From Pseudomonas cichorii (GTDB taxonomy: Bacteria; Pseudomonadota; Gammaproteobacteria; Pseudomonadales; Pseudomonadaceae), in NCBI RefSeq assembly GCF_003700275.1, contig NZ_RBRE01000069.1, positions 1-64,000 on the forward strand: DNA of 64,000 nucleotides, given 5' to 3'. This document shows, one piece after another, positions 16,227 through 25,910 of this stretch. Below the pieces are notes generated by a model, which was not told the origin of the DNA, made no database searches, and saw only the letters and a list, made by a program, of their open reading frames with translations. Position 1 is the stretch's first letter; each line of letters begins with the position of its first letter. The position numbers and the translations under genes are program-made.

Positions 16227-19200
16227 AAAACCTCTTCAAGAAACTGGCCGCCCTGTTTTGCCGGACATGGGTCTGGACGCTGCTGGCTGCACTGGCTGTC
16301 ACGCTATTCATATGGTTTGTCGGGCCGTTGCTGGCGGTCTCCGATTACCGGTTCTGGGCAAGTCCGACTTCCCGTCTCTTGTCCATAAGCCTGGTGTTTC
16401 TGCTGTGGGGGCTGGGCATGGTCTTCGTCAGTTGGCGCAACGGCGTACGCAAGAGGCAGGCAGAAGCCGATACGGCCATTCAGGAGCGGCTTCGCCAGCA
16501 GGCCTTGCTGGAGGCAGAGCAAAAGACACTACTTGAGCGCTTCCGCGATGCAATGCGAGTCATCAAGCTTTCCAGTCTGTATGACGGTAAAGGTGAGCGT
16601 CTGCCCTGGTACTTGCTGATCGGTCCCGAAGGAAGCGGTAAAACCAGTCTGCTGGACTTTTCCGGCCTGGACTTTCCGCTCAATAAAACCGGGCGCAAAT
16701 TGACTCGCGACACTCGAGGCACGCTCAACAGCGCCTGGTACTTTGCCGATCAGGCGGTAATTATCGATACTCCGGGCCGTTATCTCGAACAGCCCCGGGC
16801 GCAAGTCGATGCCAGCGTCTGGTTGACGTTGCTGGGCCTGCTGCGCAAGCGTCGGCGTAGCTGTCCGCTCAATGGTGTACTGGTGACATTACCGGTCGAC
16901 GTCCTGCTCAATGCCGAGGAAACCCGTCTGGAAATCATCGCCGAAGAGGTCCGTAATCGCCTGGATGAACTGCATCGCACGTTGCGTGTCGATGTGCCGG
17001 TGTATCTGGTGTTGACCAAGTCCGATGCGCTGCAGGGATTCGATGAGTTCTTCGAGCATCTGTCCAGGGAAGAGGGGGAACAGGTGCTTGGCGCCACGTT
17101 TCGCCAGGATCGGCAGGGCAGTGATTCCGATGAACTCAGGCATGAGTTTGAAGAGCTGCTGCGCCGTCTGGGCAGCCAGGTCATCATGCGCATTCATCAG
17201 GAACATGACATCCAGCGTCGCGGGCTGATGCTCGGCTTTCCTGATCGGCTCGGGGTCATCGGGCATCGGCTGTGCATGTTTGCGGAAATGGCTTTCAGCG
17301 GCAGTCGCTACCAGCGCGCGACCCGGTTGCGCGGTTTTTATCTGACCCGTGCGCCTCATCTGCCCGGAAATGCTCAAGCCGCCAGTGCAGAGCAGGCTGG
17401 CGAACAGCCGGTAAGCCACAGAGCATTACCAGGCCTGCCTGCGGGGCGTGCCCGCTTCATTCGTCAGTTGCTGAGTCGGGTCATCTTTCCCGAAGCGGCG
17501 CTGGCCATCGTGGACAAGGGCGAGCGGCGCAGAATGAACTGGGTTCGGCGCTCGGTGTATGGCGCGGCCCTGATGATCCTGATGTTGTTCGGTGGGTTGT
17601 GGGCGAACGGTTTTACCAGCAATCATGATCGCTTCGAGCGTATTCGTCTGTTGGCTCAGCAATGGGCACAGCAGCGTTCGGTCCTGGTTGAGCAGTCCGA
17701 TACCCTGGCGATACTCCAATCCTTGAACCTCAGTCATGCAGCCAGCCATGTCTTTCCCGAAAACGCAGAGGTTGCCGTTCGTGAGCGCAACGGCCTTTAT
17801 CAGGGCGAGCCGAGCAACAAGGTACTGCTGAGTGCCTATCAGGTCGAACTGGAAAGCCGCTTGCTGCCTCGTGTGGCTGGCACCCTGGAAGCACAGATAC
17901 GAGCCAGCATGAAGGACCGCGAGCAACTGCTGGACAGCTTGCGTGCTTACCTGATGCTGCATTTGCCCGAGCGCCGGGATTCTTCATGGTTGCAGGAGCG
18001 GATGACCGCTGACTGGTCGTTGCGTTATGCCGGGCAGCCGCAGGAGCAGAGCGACCTGGATGGGCACCTGCAGCGCCTGCTCGGACAGCCTTTCGTTTAC
18101 CCGCTCAACGATGCACTGGTCGCTCAGGCCCGTCAGGCGCTTCGCAGCGAATCGCTGGGGAGCATTGTCTATCGGGCATTGCGCGAGCAGGCCCGCAGTC
18201 TTCCTGACTATCGTCTGGCCCGACATATCGGTACCCAAGCCAGTCTGCTGGCCGGCAGCGAATACAGCATTCCCGGTTTCTATACCCGAAAGGGCTATCA
18301 ACAGTTCTTCGTGACTCAAGGGGTTGGCACGGTCAATGCCATCCTGCGCGACAATTGGGTGCTGGGCGACACTACAGGCCTGAATGGCATGCAGTTGCGT
18401 CAGTTGCTGGTCGAGCTGGAGCAACTGTACTTTCACGACTATGCCAATCACTGGAGCGAAGCCGTCGCTCAGGTCGCCTTGCAGCCACTCGAAGACGCCC
18501 AGCATGGCGCGATGCAAATGGCTGGCTTGAGCGCCGCCCATTCACCGCTGCTGCAACTGCTCGCGCAAGTGCGTGACAACACCCTGTTTCCGACAGTAGC
18601 TGAAACCCTGGACGACGCAGCAGCCATTGCCGAGAAGGCAGGGACAAAGCCCGGTGCCCTGAATGCCGTGGCCTCCATGGCGGCTGAACAGGCCAGCAAC
18701 CTTGGCTCAAAATTGCCGGACACAGCGAAGAAATCGCTACAGCGCCGTTTTGAACCGCTGCATCGCTTGCTGGACGAGCACAACGGCCCGTCTGCGGAAC
18801 TACTTGAGGTATTGCAGGCGCTGAATGGGGTACAACTGCAGTTCGCCAGGCTGGGGCGCTCCGGTCAGCCCGAGTTGCAGGCTTTCGAGATGGCCAGACA
18901 CCGCATGACCGGGCAGCGCGATGAACTGAGCAACCTGCGCAATGCCTCTGTGCAATTGCCGCAACCGGTTGCCGGCTGGTTCAACACATTGGCCGAGGAT
19001 GCCTGGTCATTGTTGCTGCGCGAGGCCTATCGCTACATCAACCAGCGCTACAAGAGCGAGCTCTACAGTTTCTATGAGCAGTCCCTCGATAAACGCTACC
19101 CGTTCCATGCCCATGCCAGCAGTGATGTAGCCATCGAAGACTTCCGCGAGTTCTTCAGGCATCAAGGGTTGGCCGAACGGTTTTTCGACAGCTACATGAA

Positions 19201-19735
19201 GCCTTTTGTCAGCGGCGATCCGGGGCAGTATCGTCTGCGCACGCTGGATGGCCTGGGCTTGCCGGCCAGTCGCGCCTATCTGGACAAGATGGCCAGCGTG
19301 CAGACCATTCGCAAGAGTTTCTTTGCTCACAACCCCGAGCAGCCCCAGGTGCAGTTCACGCTTGAGCCTTACACGCTCGATCCTGGCGCGAGTCGTGCCG
19401 AGTTCCGTCTGGGCAACCAGGTGATGGAGTATCGCCACGGTCCGATTGTGCCGGTCGCGTTCAAGTGGCCGAGCGATGCCGATAATGGCCGCGCCAGTCT
19501 GGTGCTGGAGCGAATGGCAGAACGGCCCATCGGCATCGAGCAGAGCAGCGGGCCATGGTCGCTGTTCCGGTTGCTCGACCTGATGCAGATCGAATACCTT
19601 CAGGGCCGGGATGTCATGCTGCTCAAGGCAGATGTGGGCGGGCTGCGCGCCAACTATCTGTTGCTCGCCCAGCGCTCTGCAAACCCTTTCGATGTTGCCG
19701 TAATCCGCGGCTTCCGCTTGCCGGCGCAGCTCTGA
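16223..19735 (+). CDS. tssM: T6SS inner-membrane protein TssM (IcmF family)
   Basis: An 1170-residue TssM. Two N-terminal transmembrane helices lie in the first 65 residues (WVWTLLAALAVTLFIWFVGPLL and LLSISLVFLLWGLGMVFVSW). A cytoplasmic NTPase domain with intact Walker A GPEGSGKT at 134-141 and DTPGRYLE follows. A third membrane helix lies near 450 (VYGAALMILMLFGGLWANGF). The large periplasmic part ends with the TssJ-binding IcmF C-terminal domain (FRLLDLMQIEYLQGRDVMLLKADVGGLRANYLLLA). It is the last gene of the T6SS operon. In P. aeruginosa HSI-II phosphatase and kinase genes follow; here the next gene is an unrelated LysR on the opposite strand. Confidence 0.97.
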   Translation: MKNLFKKLAALFCRTWVWTLLAALAVTLFIWFVGPLLAVSDYRFWASPTSRLLSISLVFLLWGLGMVFVSWRNGVRKRQAEADTAIQERLRQQALLEAEQKTLLERFRDAMRVIKLSSLYDGKGERLPWYLLIGPEGSGKTSLLDFSGLDFPLNKTGRKLTRDTRGTLNSAWYFADQAVIIDTPGRYLEQPRAQVDASVWLTLLGLLRKRRRSCPLNGVLVTLPVDVLLNAEETRLEIIAEEVRNRLDELHRTLRVDVPVYLVLTKSDALQGFDEFFEHLSREEGEQVLGATFRQDRQGSDSDELRHEFEELLRRLGSQVIMRIHQEHDIQRRGLMLGFPDRLGVIGHRLCMFAEMAFSGSRYQRATRLRGFYLTRAPHLPGNAQAASAEQAGEQPVSHRALPGLPAGRARFIRQLLSRVIFPEAALAIVDKGERRRMNWVRRSVYGAALMILMLFGGLWANGFTSNHDRFERIRLLAQQWAQQRSVLVEQSDTLAILQSLNLSHAASHVFPENAEVAVRERNGLYQGEPSNKVLLSAYQVELESRLLPRVAGTLEAQIRASMKDREQLLDSLRAYLMLHLPERRDSSWLQERMTADWSLRYAGQPQEQSDLDGHLQRLLGQPFVYPLNDALVAQARQALRSESLGSIVYRALREQARSLPDYRLARHIGTQASLLAGSEYSIPGFYTRKGYQQFFVTQGVGTVNAILRDNWVLGDTTGLNGMQLRQLLVELEQLYFHDYANHWSEAVAQVALQPLEDAQHGAMQMAGLSAAHSPLLQLLAQVRDNTLFPTVAETLDDAAAIAEKAGTKPGALNAVASMAAEQASNLGSKLPDTAKKSLQRRFEPLHRLLDEHNGPSAELLEVLQALNGVQLQFARLGRSGQPELQAFEMARHRMTGQRDELSNLRNASVQLPQPVAGWFNTLAEDAWSLLLREAYRYINQRYKSELYSFYEQSLDKRYPFHAHASSDVAIEDFREFFRHQGLAERFFDSYMKPFVSGDPGQYRLRTLDGLGLPASRAYLDKMASVQTIRKSFFAHNPEQPQVQFTLEPYTLDPGASRAEFRLGNQVMEYRHGPIVPVAFKWPSDADNGRASLVLERMAERPIGIEQSSGPWSLFRLLDLMQIEYLQGRDVMLLKADVGGLRANYLLLAQRSANPFDVAVIRGFRLPAQL

Positions 19736-19741
19736 TTTCAT

Positions 19742-19776
19742 ATGGCCGGGCGAGCAGGGCGGTGCTGCCCGGTCAT
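19742..19776. terminator. Hairpin between tssM and the convergent LysR gene
   Basis: Inverted repeat ATGGCCGGGC / GCCCGGTCAT (one mismatch) in the 45-base convergent gap. It is well placed to end both transcripts, although a long U-tract is absent on either strand. Confidence 0.5.
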
Positions 19777-19780
19777 GCAT

Positions 19781-20704
19781 TTACTCCGTGGGCGGCACCT
19801 GTTTGCCCCAGCGTTCCATCGTGAAGTCGACAAAGCTGCGCAGCTTGGGCAATTGATAACGGTCCGGGGAGTAGATCAGGTGCATCGGCCTGCTGGGCAA
19901 GTGATAGTCAGGCAGTAATGCTATCAGGCGACCGTCACGCAGATCCTGCTCGACGAAGGCATCGGGCAGCATGACGATGCCTCCGCCGGTTCTGGCGCTG
20001 CGGTACAGGCCCGAAGAACTGTTCATCACCATCGGGCCGCTGATCTGCACCGTGACTTCACCTTCCGGCCCGGTCAGGCGCCAGTGCTTTTCCACGCCGC
20101 TCCAGTCATCGCCCGCCGGGTAGGCGAATGCCAGGCAGTCGTGCAGTTGCAGATCTTCCGGCCGCAGTGGCATGCCGCGCCGGGCCAGATAGTCCGGTGA
20201 CGCGCAGATGGTCAGGGTGTAGTCATGCAAGGGCCTGGCAATCAGCCGGGAGTTTTCCGGAACGCTGCCCATGCGGATGGCGGCATCGAAACCATTATCG
20301 AGCAGGTCCAGGCGCTGGTTGGTCAGGACCAGATCCAGCTTTACCTTGGGAAACTGCAGCGAGAATTCGCACAGGGACGGCGCCAGTACTTCCGAGCCGA
20401 ATGTCAGCGGCGCGGTAATGCGCAGCGTGCCTGTAGGTTCGCCCTGAACCTGTTCGGCCAGTCGCTCGGAGGCGGCCACCAGGCCCAGTACTTCCAGGCA
20501 GCGTTCGTAATAGGCCGTGCCGAATTCGGTCAGCCGCTGACGTCGGGTCGTGCGTTTTAGCAGGCTGACCCCAAGACGTTGTTCCAGTGCCCGCAGATGA
20601 TTGCCGACCATGGTTGTGGAGATCGAGCAGGCCTGGGCGGCGCCCGTCATGCTGCCTGCTTCCACGACCTTTACGTACACCGACATTGCCTGGAGCAAAT
20701 CCAT
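19781..20704 (-). CDS. LysR-family transcriptional regulator
   Basis: A 307-residue LTTR. The winged helix-turn-helix is at the N-terminus (MDLLQAMSVYVKVVEAGSMTGAAQACSISTTMVGNHLRALEQRLGVSLLKRTTRRQRLTEFG), followed by the periplasmic-binding-like effector domain (GTLRITAPLTFGSEVLAPSLCEF and RLIARPLHDYTLTICASPDYLARRG). The ATG at 20704 is preferred to an upstream TTG. It is divergent from the aminotransferase gene at 20808 across about 100 bp, so it probably regulates that gene. The inducer is unknown. Confidence 0.92.
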   Translation of the reverse strand: MDLLQAMSVYVKVVEAGSMTGAAQACSISTTMVGNHLRALEQRLGVSLLKRTTRRQRLTEFGTAYYERCLEVLGLVAASERLAEQVQGEPTGTLRITAPLTFGSEVLAPSLCEFSLQFPKVKLDLVLTNQRLDLLDNGFDAAIRMGSVPENSRLIARPLHDYTLTICASPDYLARRGMPLRPEDLQLHDCLAFAYPAGDDWSGVEKHWRLTGPEGEVTVQISGPMVMNSSSGLYRSARTGGGIVMLPDAFVEQDLRDGRLIALLPDYHLPSRPMHLIYSPDRYQLPKLRSFVDFTMERWGKQVPPTE

Positions 20705-20807
20705 TATCAAGTCCAAGTTTAAAATGATTGAAGAGTTTCAGTGTTTATCTAGCTCACGTGGTTAACGATACTGCAAAAAACCACGGATGACCCTGGAGCT
20801 TTACGCC

Positions 20808-22010
20808 ATGACTGCTGATTGCCTGATGACCACTTACAAACCCCTTGCCCTGAATTTTGTTCGTGGCCTGGGTACCCGACTGTGGGATCAGGCGGGACGC
20901 GAGTATCTGGATGCCGTGGCGGGCGTTGCGGTAACCAATGTCGGGCATTCCCATCCCTTGCTGGTAGCCGCTATCAGTGAACAGGCCGGCCTACTGTTAC
21001 ACACCTCCAATCTGTACTGCATTGATTGGCAGCAAAGATTGGCGCATAAGTTGACGCAGTTATCCGGCATGGAGCGCGCGTTTTTCAACAATTCCGGCGC
21101 CGAGGCCAACGAAACGGCGCTCAAGCTTGCACGTTTGCATGGCTGGTACAAAGGGATCGAGCAGCCGCTGGTGGTGGTCATGGAAAACGCCTTCCATGGC
21201 CGCACGCTGGGGACCTTGTCGGCCAGTGACGGCCCGGCGGTGCGGCTGGGTTTCAACTCGTTGCCGGGGGAGTTCATCAAGGTGGCGTTCGGCGATCTGG
21301 CGGCGTTCGACCGGGCCTGCGCAACCCATGGCTCGCGGATCGCTGCGGTGCTCGTCGAACCGGTGCAGGGCGAAGCCGGTGTGCAGGTCGCGCCAAAGGG
21401 TTACCTGCAAGCCTTGCGCGAGCGTTGCACACGGCGCAACTGGCTGTTGATGCTCGACGAAATCCAGACTGGCATGGGTCGTACCGGGCAATGGTTTGCC
21501 TTTCAGCATGAAGGCATCGTGCCGGATGTCATGACCCTCGCCAAAGGCCTGGGTAATGGCGTGCCGATCGGTGCCTGCCTGGCGCAAGGCCCGGCTGCGC
21601 AACTGTTTACCCCCGGCAGCCATGGCAGCACGTTTGGCGGCAATCCACTGGCCTGCCGCGCAGCATGTACGGTGGTGGATATCATCGAGCAGCAAGGTCT
21701 GGTGCAGCAGGCCCGGGAGCAAGGGCAGTTGCTGCTGGACAGGTTGCGCGAAGAGCTGGAAGGGCATCCCGAGGTCGCGGCGATACGCGGCCTGGGCTTG
21801 ATGATCGGCATCGAACTGCACAGGCCAATTCCTGATCTGGTATCGCTGGCGGCACGTAATCATGGGTTATTGATCAATGTGACTCGGGGCAAGACCATCC
21901 GCCTGTTACCGCCGCTGGTGATCGAACGGACAGAAATTGAAACGATTGTGCAGGGAATCGTCAACACCTTGCAGGGTGATGGCTGCAAGCCAGTTCAGCA
22001 ACGCGCATGA
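20808..22010 (+). CDS. Class III aminotransferase, acetylornithine-aminotransferase-like
   Basis: A 400-residue fold-type I PLP enzyme of the ArgD/AstC/ornithine-aminotransferase group. Visible motifs are VAVTNVGHSHP near the N-terminus, FFNNSGAEANETALKLAR (phosphate-binding loop), NAFHGRTLGTLS, LLMLDEIQTGMGRTG with the cofactor Asp, and MTLAKGLGNGVPIG with the PLP lysine at about 246. The ATG at 20808, with GGAG nine bases before it, gives the MTA-CLMTTY start known from Pseudomonas homologues. An ATG at 20787 is possible. Substrate may be N-acetylornithine or another omega-amino donor. It is a paralogue outside an arginine operon. Confidence 0.9.
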   Translation: MTADCLMTTYKPLALNFVRGLGTRLWDQAGREYLDAVAGVAVTNVGHSHPLLVAAISEQAGLLLHTSNLYCIDWQQRLAHKLTQLSGMERAFFNNSGAEANETALKLARLHGWYKGIEQPLVVVMENAFHGRTLGTLSASDGPAVRLGFNSLPGEFIKVAFGDLAAFDRACATHGSRIAAVLVEPVQGEAGVQVAPKGYLQALRERCTRRNWLLMLDEIQTGMGRTGQWFAFQHEGIVPDVMTLAKGLGNGVPIGACLAQGPAAQLFTPGSHGSTFGGNPLACRAACTVVDIIEQQGLVQQAREQGQLLLDRLREELEGHPEVAAIRGLGLMIGIELHRPIPDLVSLAARNHGLLINVTRGKTIRLLPPLVIERTEIETIVQGIVNTLQGDGCKPVQQRA

Positions 22011-22136
22011 ACTCATGGGTGGGAGTCGAGCGAATCCTGGGCTATACCGTGATGATGCAGATGCGGTAGAACAAAGGCGGGAATTACGAGTCTCTAGGCG
22101 TAATGCTCACCCCCATGGATTTCAAAGGAGCCCACC

Positions 22137-22670
22137 ATGTTTATCCGGACCCTGACCCTCGCCACCCTGCTGATCGCTGCCGGCCCGTCGTTCGCGGCCG
22201 ACAGCGATGCTCCGCTGGCGCAGGAGCGCGGCAAGACACGTCCCTTGATCATCATTGCTCCGAGCACGGTTGATCCGACCCTGATCAACCTTAAAAAGGC
22301 CCTTGAGGAACCCGCCAATCGCGAAGCTTTTGCCCAGCGCAATATGGTCCTGTATACGGTGGTCAATACCATCGGCGAGCGTAACGGCAAGACTATGGAT
22401 GCCCAGTCGACCATGGCCTTGATCCGTGAACTCAAGCTGGGTGCCGGTGTGCAGACCAAGGTGATTCTGGTGGGCAAGGACGGCGAGAAGAAGATCGAGA
22501 AGGCCGGTGCAATCGATCCCAAGGAAATCTTCGCCACCATTGATCAGATGCCGATGCGCGAGCGCGAAGCGGCTGTGGCGCCACCTGAGCCGGAAGCCAG
22601 GCCGGGGCCTGCCGAAAAGGCAGTCAAGCCCACCAAGGCGGGCGCTCCGGGCAAGACCCTGGACGATTGA
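22137..22670 (+). CDS. DUF4174-type periplasmic protein
   Basis: A 177-residue protein with signal peptide MFIRTLTLATLLIAAGPSFAA, followed by a thioredoxin-like core without Cys pairs: RPLIIIAPSTVDPTLINLKKALEEPANREAFAQRNMVLYTVV and TKVILVGKDGEKKIEKAGAIDPKEIFATIDQMPMRERE. This pattern fits the DUF4174 family of unknown function. The C-terminal 35 residues are Pro/Lys/Ala-rich and probably disordered. A ribosome site AAAGGAG precedes the ATG. It looks monocistronic, ending at a strong hairpin. Confidence 0.82.
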   Translation: MFIRTLTLATLLIAAGPSFAADSDAPLAQERGKTRPLIIIAPSTVDPTLINLKKALEEPANREAFAQRNMVLYTVVNTIGERNGKTMDAQSTMALIRELKLGAGVQTKVILVGKDGEKKIEKAGAIDPKEIFATIDQMPMREREAAVAPPEPEARPGPAEKAVKPTKAGAPGKTLDD

Positions 22671-22679
22671 TGGATGACA

Positions 22680-22711
22680 GGCTGGCGTCAGGCAATGTGC
22701 TGACGCCAGCC
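22680..22711. terminator. Bidirectional terminator hairpin
   Basis: A 12-bp perfect stem (GGCTGGCGTCAG / CTGACGCCAGCC) with an 8-nt loop lies between the convergent DUF4174 and CBS genes. It is followed by TTGAGTGT on the plus strand. Probably terminates both. Confidence 0.7.
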
Positions 22712-22729
22712 TTGAGTGTCCGCCGAAAC

Positions 22730-23170
22730 TCAGTCGCCGCGAATGTACTGTTCCAGTTGCTGAATGAGGCTGGCCTGTTCCCCGATGGCCTCTTTCACCA
22801 GGTCGCCAATCGATAGCAGTCCCAGCAATTGCCCGTGCTCCACGACCGGCAGATGGCGAAGATGATTGTCGGTCATGATGCCCATGCAGGTTTCCACATT
22901 CTGCTGTGAGTCGACCGTGATCACCTTGGTGCTCATGATGGCGCTTACGGGCGTACCGACCGAAGAGCGGCCCTTGAGAATCATCTTGCGCGCGTAATCA
23001 CGCTCGCTGACCACGCCCACTACCGCGCCTCCTGCCACGACCGGCAGCGCCCCGATATTTTTCTCGGCCATCAGCTTGAGTGCATCGAGCACCATCTGGT
23101 CAGGACCGATGGTATGCACCTGTTGGTGTTGTTCGGATTTCAGCTTCAACAGTTCGGCGACGGTTTTCAT
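22730..23170 (-). CDS. CBS-domain protein
   Basis: A 146-residue protein with two CBS motifs and little else. The first covers about 10-70 (VHTIGPDQMVLDALKLMAEKNIGALPVV and VVGVVSERDYARKMI). The second covers about 80-140 (MSTKVITVDSQQNVETCMGIMTDNHLRHLPVV and LLGLLSIGDLVKEAI). Stand-alone CBS pairs bind adenine nucleotides and regulate a partner protein. The neighbours do not reveal the partner. Length is typical of the family. Confidence 0.93.
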   Translation of the reverse strand: MKTVAELLKLKSEQHQQVHTIGPDQMVLDALKLMAEKNIGALPVVAGGAVVGVVSERDYARKMILKGRSSVGTPVSAIMSTKVITVDSQQNVETCMGIMTDNHLRHLPVVEHGQLLGLLSIGDLVKEAIGEQASLIQQLEQYIRGD

Positions 23171-23201
23171 GGAGCTCTCCGTGGATGAGGACCTGAATGA
23201 T

Positions 23202-23227
23202 TGTAGTCCCCGGATGGGGGGACTACA
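23202..23227. terminator. Hairpin downstream of the TonB receptor gene
   Basis: A 10-bp stem (TGTAGTCCCC / GGGGACTACA) with a six-base loop, 48 bases after the receptor stop on the minus strand and upstream of the CBS gene. It lacks a U-tract, so it is a terminator or 3'-end stabiliser. Confidence 0.5.
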
Positions 23228-23274
23228 GAATCACGGGATCGGAGAGTTCAGGCAAGTATTTGTGTGGGACTTGC

Positions 23275-25779
23275 TTACCAGCGATAGGTCGCGCTGGCCT
23301 GTACCGTGCGTTGCGCACCGTACCAGCACCATGAGTAGTAATAGCAGGACGCTACGTATTCCTTGTTGGCCAGGTTGGAGATGTTCAGCGCCAGGCGCAG
23401 GTTATCCATCGGGCTGTTGATATTGGCAATGTCGTAGTGTGCTGCTGCGTCGAACAGGGTGTAGCCCGGTACTTTCAGAGTGTTGGCCTCATCACCCCAG
23501 GTCGAACCGATATAGCGCGCACCGCCGCCGACACCAAAGCCCTTCAACTGCCCTTCGCGAAAGGTGTAGTCGATCCAGGCCGAAGCGGTGTGTCGAGGAA
23601 TCGCCGGCGGGGTGGTGCCTTCAGCCGATAGCGCCGGGCCATTGGCCTGACCGACGATGCCCGGCTGGACCCTGACGGTGCTGTTGGACTTGCTGATCTG
23701 GTTGTCCAGATAGGCATAAGCCGCCGTGATATCCAGGTTGTCGCTCAGGCTGGCCTTGCCTTCCAGCTCGAAACCGCGGGATTGAACTTCACCGGTCTGC
23801 ACCTGGCAGCGCGCACCGTTACAGATATTGCTCGCGACCGGATCGGGGGTCAGCACATTGCTGCGCCGCAGGTCGAAGATCGCGGCGCTGATGAAACTGT
23901 TGCTACCCGGTGGCTGATACTTGATGCCCAGTTCGTATTGCTTGCCTTCGGTCGGCTCGAAGGGCTTGTTACCCAGGCCGGTGCCCGATTGGGGCTCGAA
24001 TGACTCGGAATAGCTGATGTAAGGCGCCACACCGTTATCGAACAGATAGACCAGCCCAAGGCGTCCGGTGAAAGCCTCGCTCTGCACCGAGCTTTTGGTT
24101 TTCACCCCGGTCGCAATTCGCCTGGAAGTGTTGGTGCTGTCGGCCCAGTCGTAACGTCCGCCCATCAGCAATACCCATTTGTCCCACTTCAGTTGCTCCT
24201 GAAGGTACAGGCCTTTCTGTTGGCTGCGGGCGGTGGCATCAGCACTGTAGATGATCGGAGCAATCGGGCTGCCATATACCGGATCGAACAGATCCAGCGA
24301 CGGGCCATTGCCATTCCCTGATTTGGTATCGGTGCTGGTGTTCTGATAGTCGGCACCGAACAGCAGCGTGTGCTGCAACGGACCGGTATCGAATCTGGCC
24401 TGGAGCTGATTGTCGACGGTGTAGGAATCCATGTTGACATCGCTGCCGATGGTATAGCGGCCCATGGTGCGGTAGTCGGGCTGCAGGGCATCGGTGCCGT
24501 TGTAGATACTCTGATAGATCCCTTCGCTGCGCAGGTAGCGGGCGTTCTGGCGCAAGGTCCAGACATCGTTCAAGTGATGCTCGAACAAGTAACCGACGGC
24601 GTGGTATTCACGGTCGCTTTTCTCGAAACTCTTCTCGCCATCATAGAAGTCGACATCGATATCGCGTCCGGTCGGGCTGTTCAGCAGCGAGCCGTAGGCC
24701 GGAATCGAGCCATATGAAGCACCTTTGGGATCGCTCTGATAATTGGCCAGCAGGGTCAGCGAAGTGTCGTCGTTCGGCCGCCAGGTAAAGGCAGTGGCAA
24801 TTGACTGGCGGCGAGTCTCGGTGTGTTCGATCTGACCGTCTGCATCGTCATACAGCCCGGACAGGCGATAGGAGTACACGCCCTGATCGTCAAGCGGCCC
24901 GCCAAAGTCGAAGGTCGTGCGCTTCTTGTTGAAGTTGCCGTAGGTGAGGCCGATTTCGTGAAAGGGTGTCTCGGTCGGCAGCTTGCTGACCATGTTCACC
25001 ACGCCGCTGGGGCTGGCCTGGCCGTACAACACGGAGGAGGGCCCGCGGAGGATTTCCACCCGTTCCAGGTCGAATGCATCTTTCTGCGGTGACGCATCAC
25101 GGTTGCCCGGCATGCGCAGGCCATCGAGGTAAGTGGCTGGAGAGAACCCGCGAATACTCATCTGGTCCAGGCGTGACGCGGTAGAACCGCGGGTTTCCGG
25201 AACCACTGCCGCGCTGTAGCGCAGGATCTGGTTGAGGCTCGCCGCGCCCTGGGCTTTCATCTGGTCCCTGGTGACCACCGATATCGACTGCGGCGTTTCG
25301 ATCAGTGCGGTGTCGGTCTTGGTGCCGGTGCGGCTCCGGGTCGCCACATAGCCGGACACCGGGCCGCTGGCGCTTTCGATCTGTGAGGCGCCGATGATGC
25401 TGGTGGCTTGTAACTCCATGGTCCCTTCGGCAGCTTCGGGAGCCGGTTCGATGCGGTATCGATTGGCCGATATCGCCAGGGCCTGCAAGCCTGTGCCGCT
25501 GAGCAGGCGGTTGATGGCTTCGTGGGTGCCGAATTGTCCCTCAAGCCCGTTGCTGCGTTTGCCGCGGGTCAGTGCCGGATCGAACGCCAGCACCAGTTGC
25601 GCCTGTTCTGCAAGGTTGTTGAGCGCTTCACTCAAGTCTCCGGCCGGGATCGAGAACCTGCTGACTGCGCTGGTCTGCTGATCGGTTGCGGAGGATTCGG
25701 CGGCTTGCAGAGGCACCGCGGCACACGCCATGAGAGTGGCGAGTGCCAATGGGTGCAGCGAACTGGCAGGGCGGGACAT
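23275..25779 (-). CDS. TonB-dependent siderophore receptor with STN signalling domain
   Basis: An 834-residue outer-membrane receptor. A signal peptide (to about residue 27) is followed by an STN domain (FSIPAGDLSEALNNLAEQAQLVLAFDPALTRGKRSNGLEGQFG, about 40-105). The plug follows (IETPQSISVVTRDQM, LDQMSIRGFSPATYLDGLRMPG, VEILRGPSSVLYGQASPSGVVNMVSKLP), then a 22-strand barrel ending in the usual aromatic (SATYRW). The ATG at 25779 has AAGGA seven bases before it. The Cys-containing last loop (VASCYYYSWCWYGAQRTV) resembles hydroxamate receptors of the FhuA/FoxA/FiuA group, so ferrichrome or ferrioxamine are plausible ligands. No sigma/anti-sigma pair is adjacent despite the STN domain. Confidence 0.92.
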   Translation of the reverse strand: MSRPASSLHPLALATLMACAAVPLQAAESSATDQQTSAVSRFSIPAGDLSEALNNLAEQAQLVLAFDPALTRGKRSNGLEGQFGTHEAINRLLSGTGLQALAISANRYRIEPAPEAAEGTMELQATSIIGASQIESASGPVSGYVATRSRTGTKTDTALIETPQSISVVTRDQMKAQGAASLNQILRYSAAVVPETRGSTASRLDQMSIRGFSPATYLDGLRMPGNRDASPQKDAFDLERVEILRGPSSVLYGQASPSGVVNMVSKLPTETPFHEIGLTYGNFNKKRTTFDFGGPLDDQGVYSYRLSGLYDDADGQIEHTETRRQSIATAFTWRPNDDTSLTLLANYQSDPKGASYGSIPAYGSLLNSPTGRDIDVDFYDGEKSFEKSDREYHAVGYLFEHHLNDVWTLRQNARYLRSEGIYQSIYNGTDALQPDYRTMGRYTIGSDVNMDSYTVDNQLQARFDTGPLQHTLLFGADYQNTSTDTKSGNGNGPSLDLFDPVYGSPIAPIIYSADATARSQQKGLYLQEQLKWDKWVLLMGGRYDWADSTNTSRRIATGVKTKSSVQSEAFTGRLGLVYLFDNGVAPYISYSESFEPQSGTGLGNKPFEPTEGKQYELGIKYQPPGSNSFISAAIFDLRRSNVLTPDPVASNICNGARCQVQTGEVQSRGFELEGKASLSDNLDITAAYAYLDNQISKSNSTVRVQPGIVGQANGPALSAEGTTPPAIPRHTASAWIDYTFREGQLKGFGVGGGARYIGSTWGDEANTLKVPGYTLFDAAAHYDIANINSPMDNLRLALNISNLANKEYVASCYYYSWCWYGAQRTVQASATYRW

Positions 25780-25849
25780 GAAAGATCCTTGGTGTAAATG
25801 GCGGGTTTCCTTAGCCATGACGTACAAGAATGGAATACGGACAGCGAGT

Positions 25850-25868
25850 GGGAAACATTTTTATTATC
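25850..25868 (-). promoter_or_regulatory. Candidate Fur box upstream of the receptor
   Basis: The minus strand reads GATAATAAAAATGTTTCCC. It matches the 19-bp Fur consensus at about 13 positions, all six of the first hexamer included. It lies about 70 bases upstream of the receptor start. The right half is weak. Confidence 0.4.
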
Positions 25869-25910
25869 GGTAGCATTTACGTTGATTGTGGTTAGGCATA
25901 TGCAGGCTGC

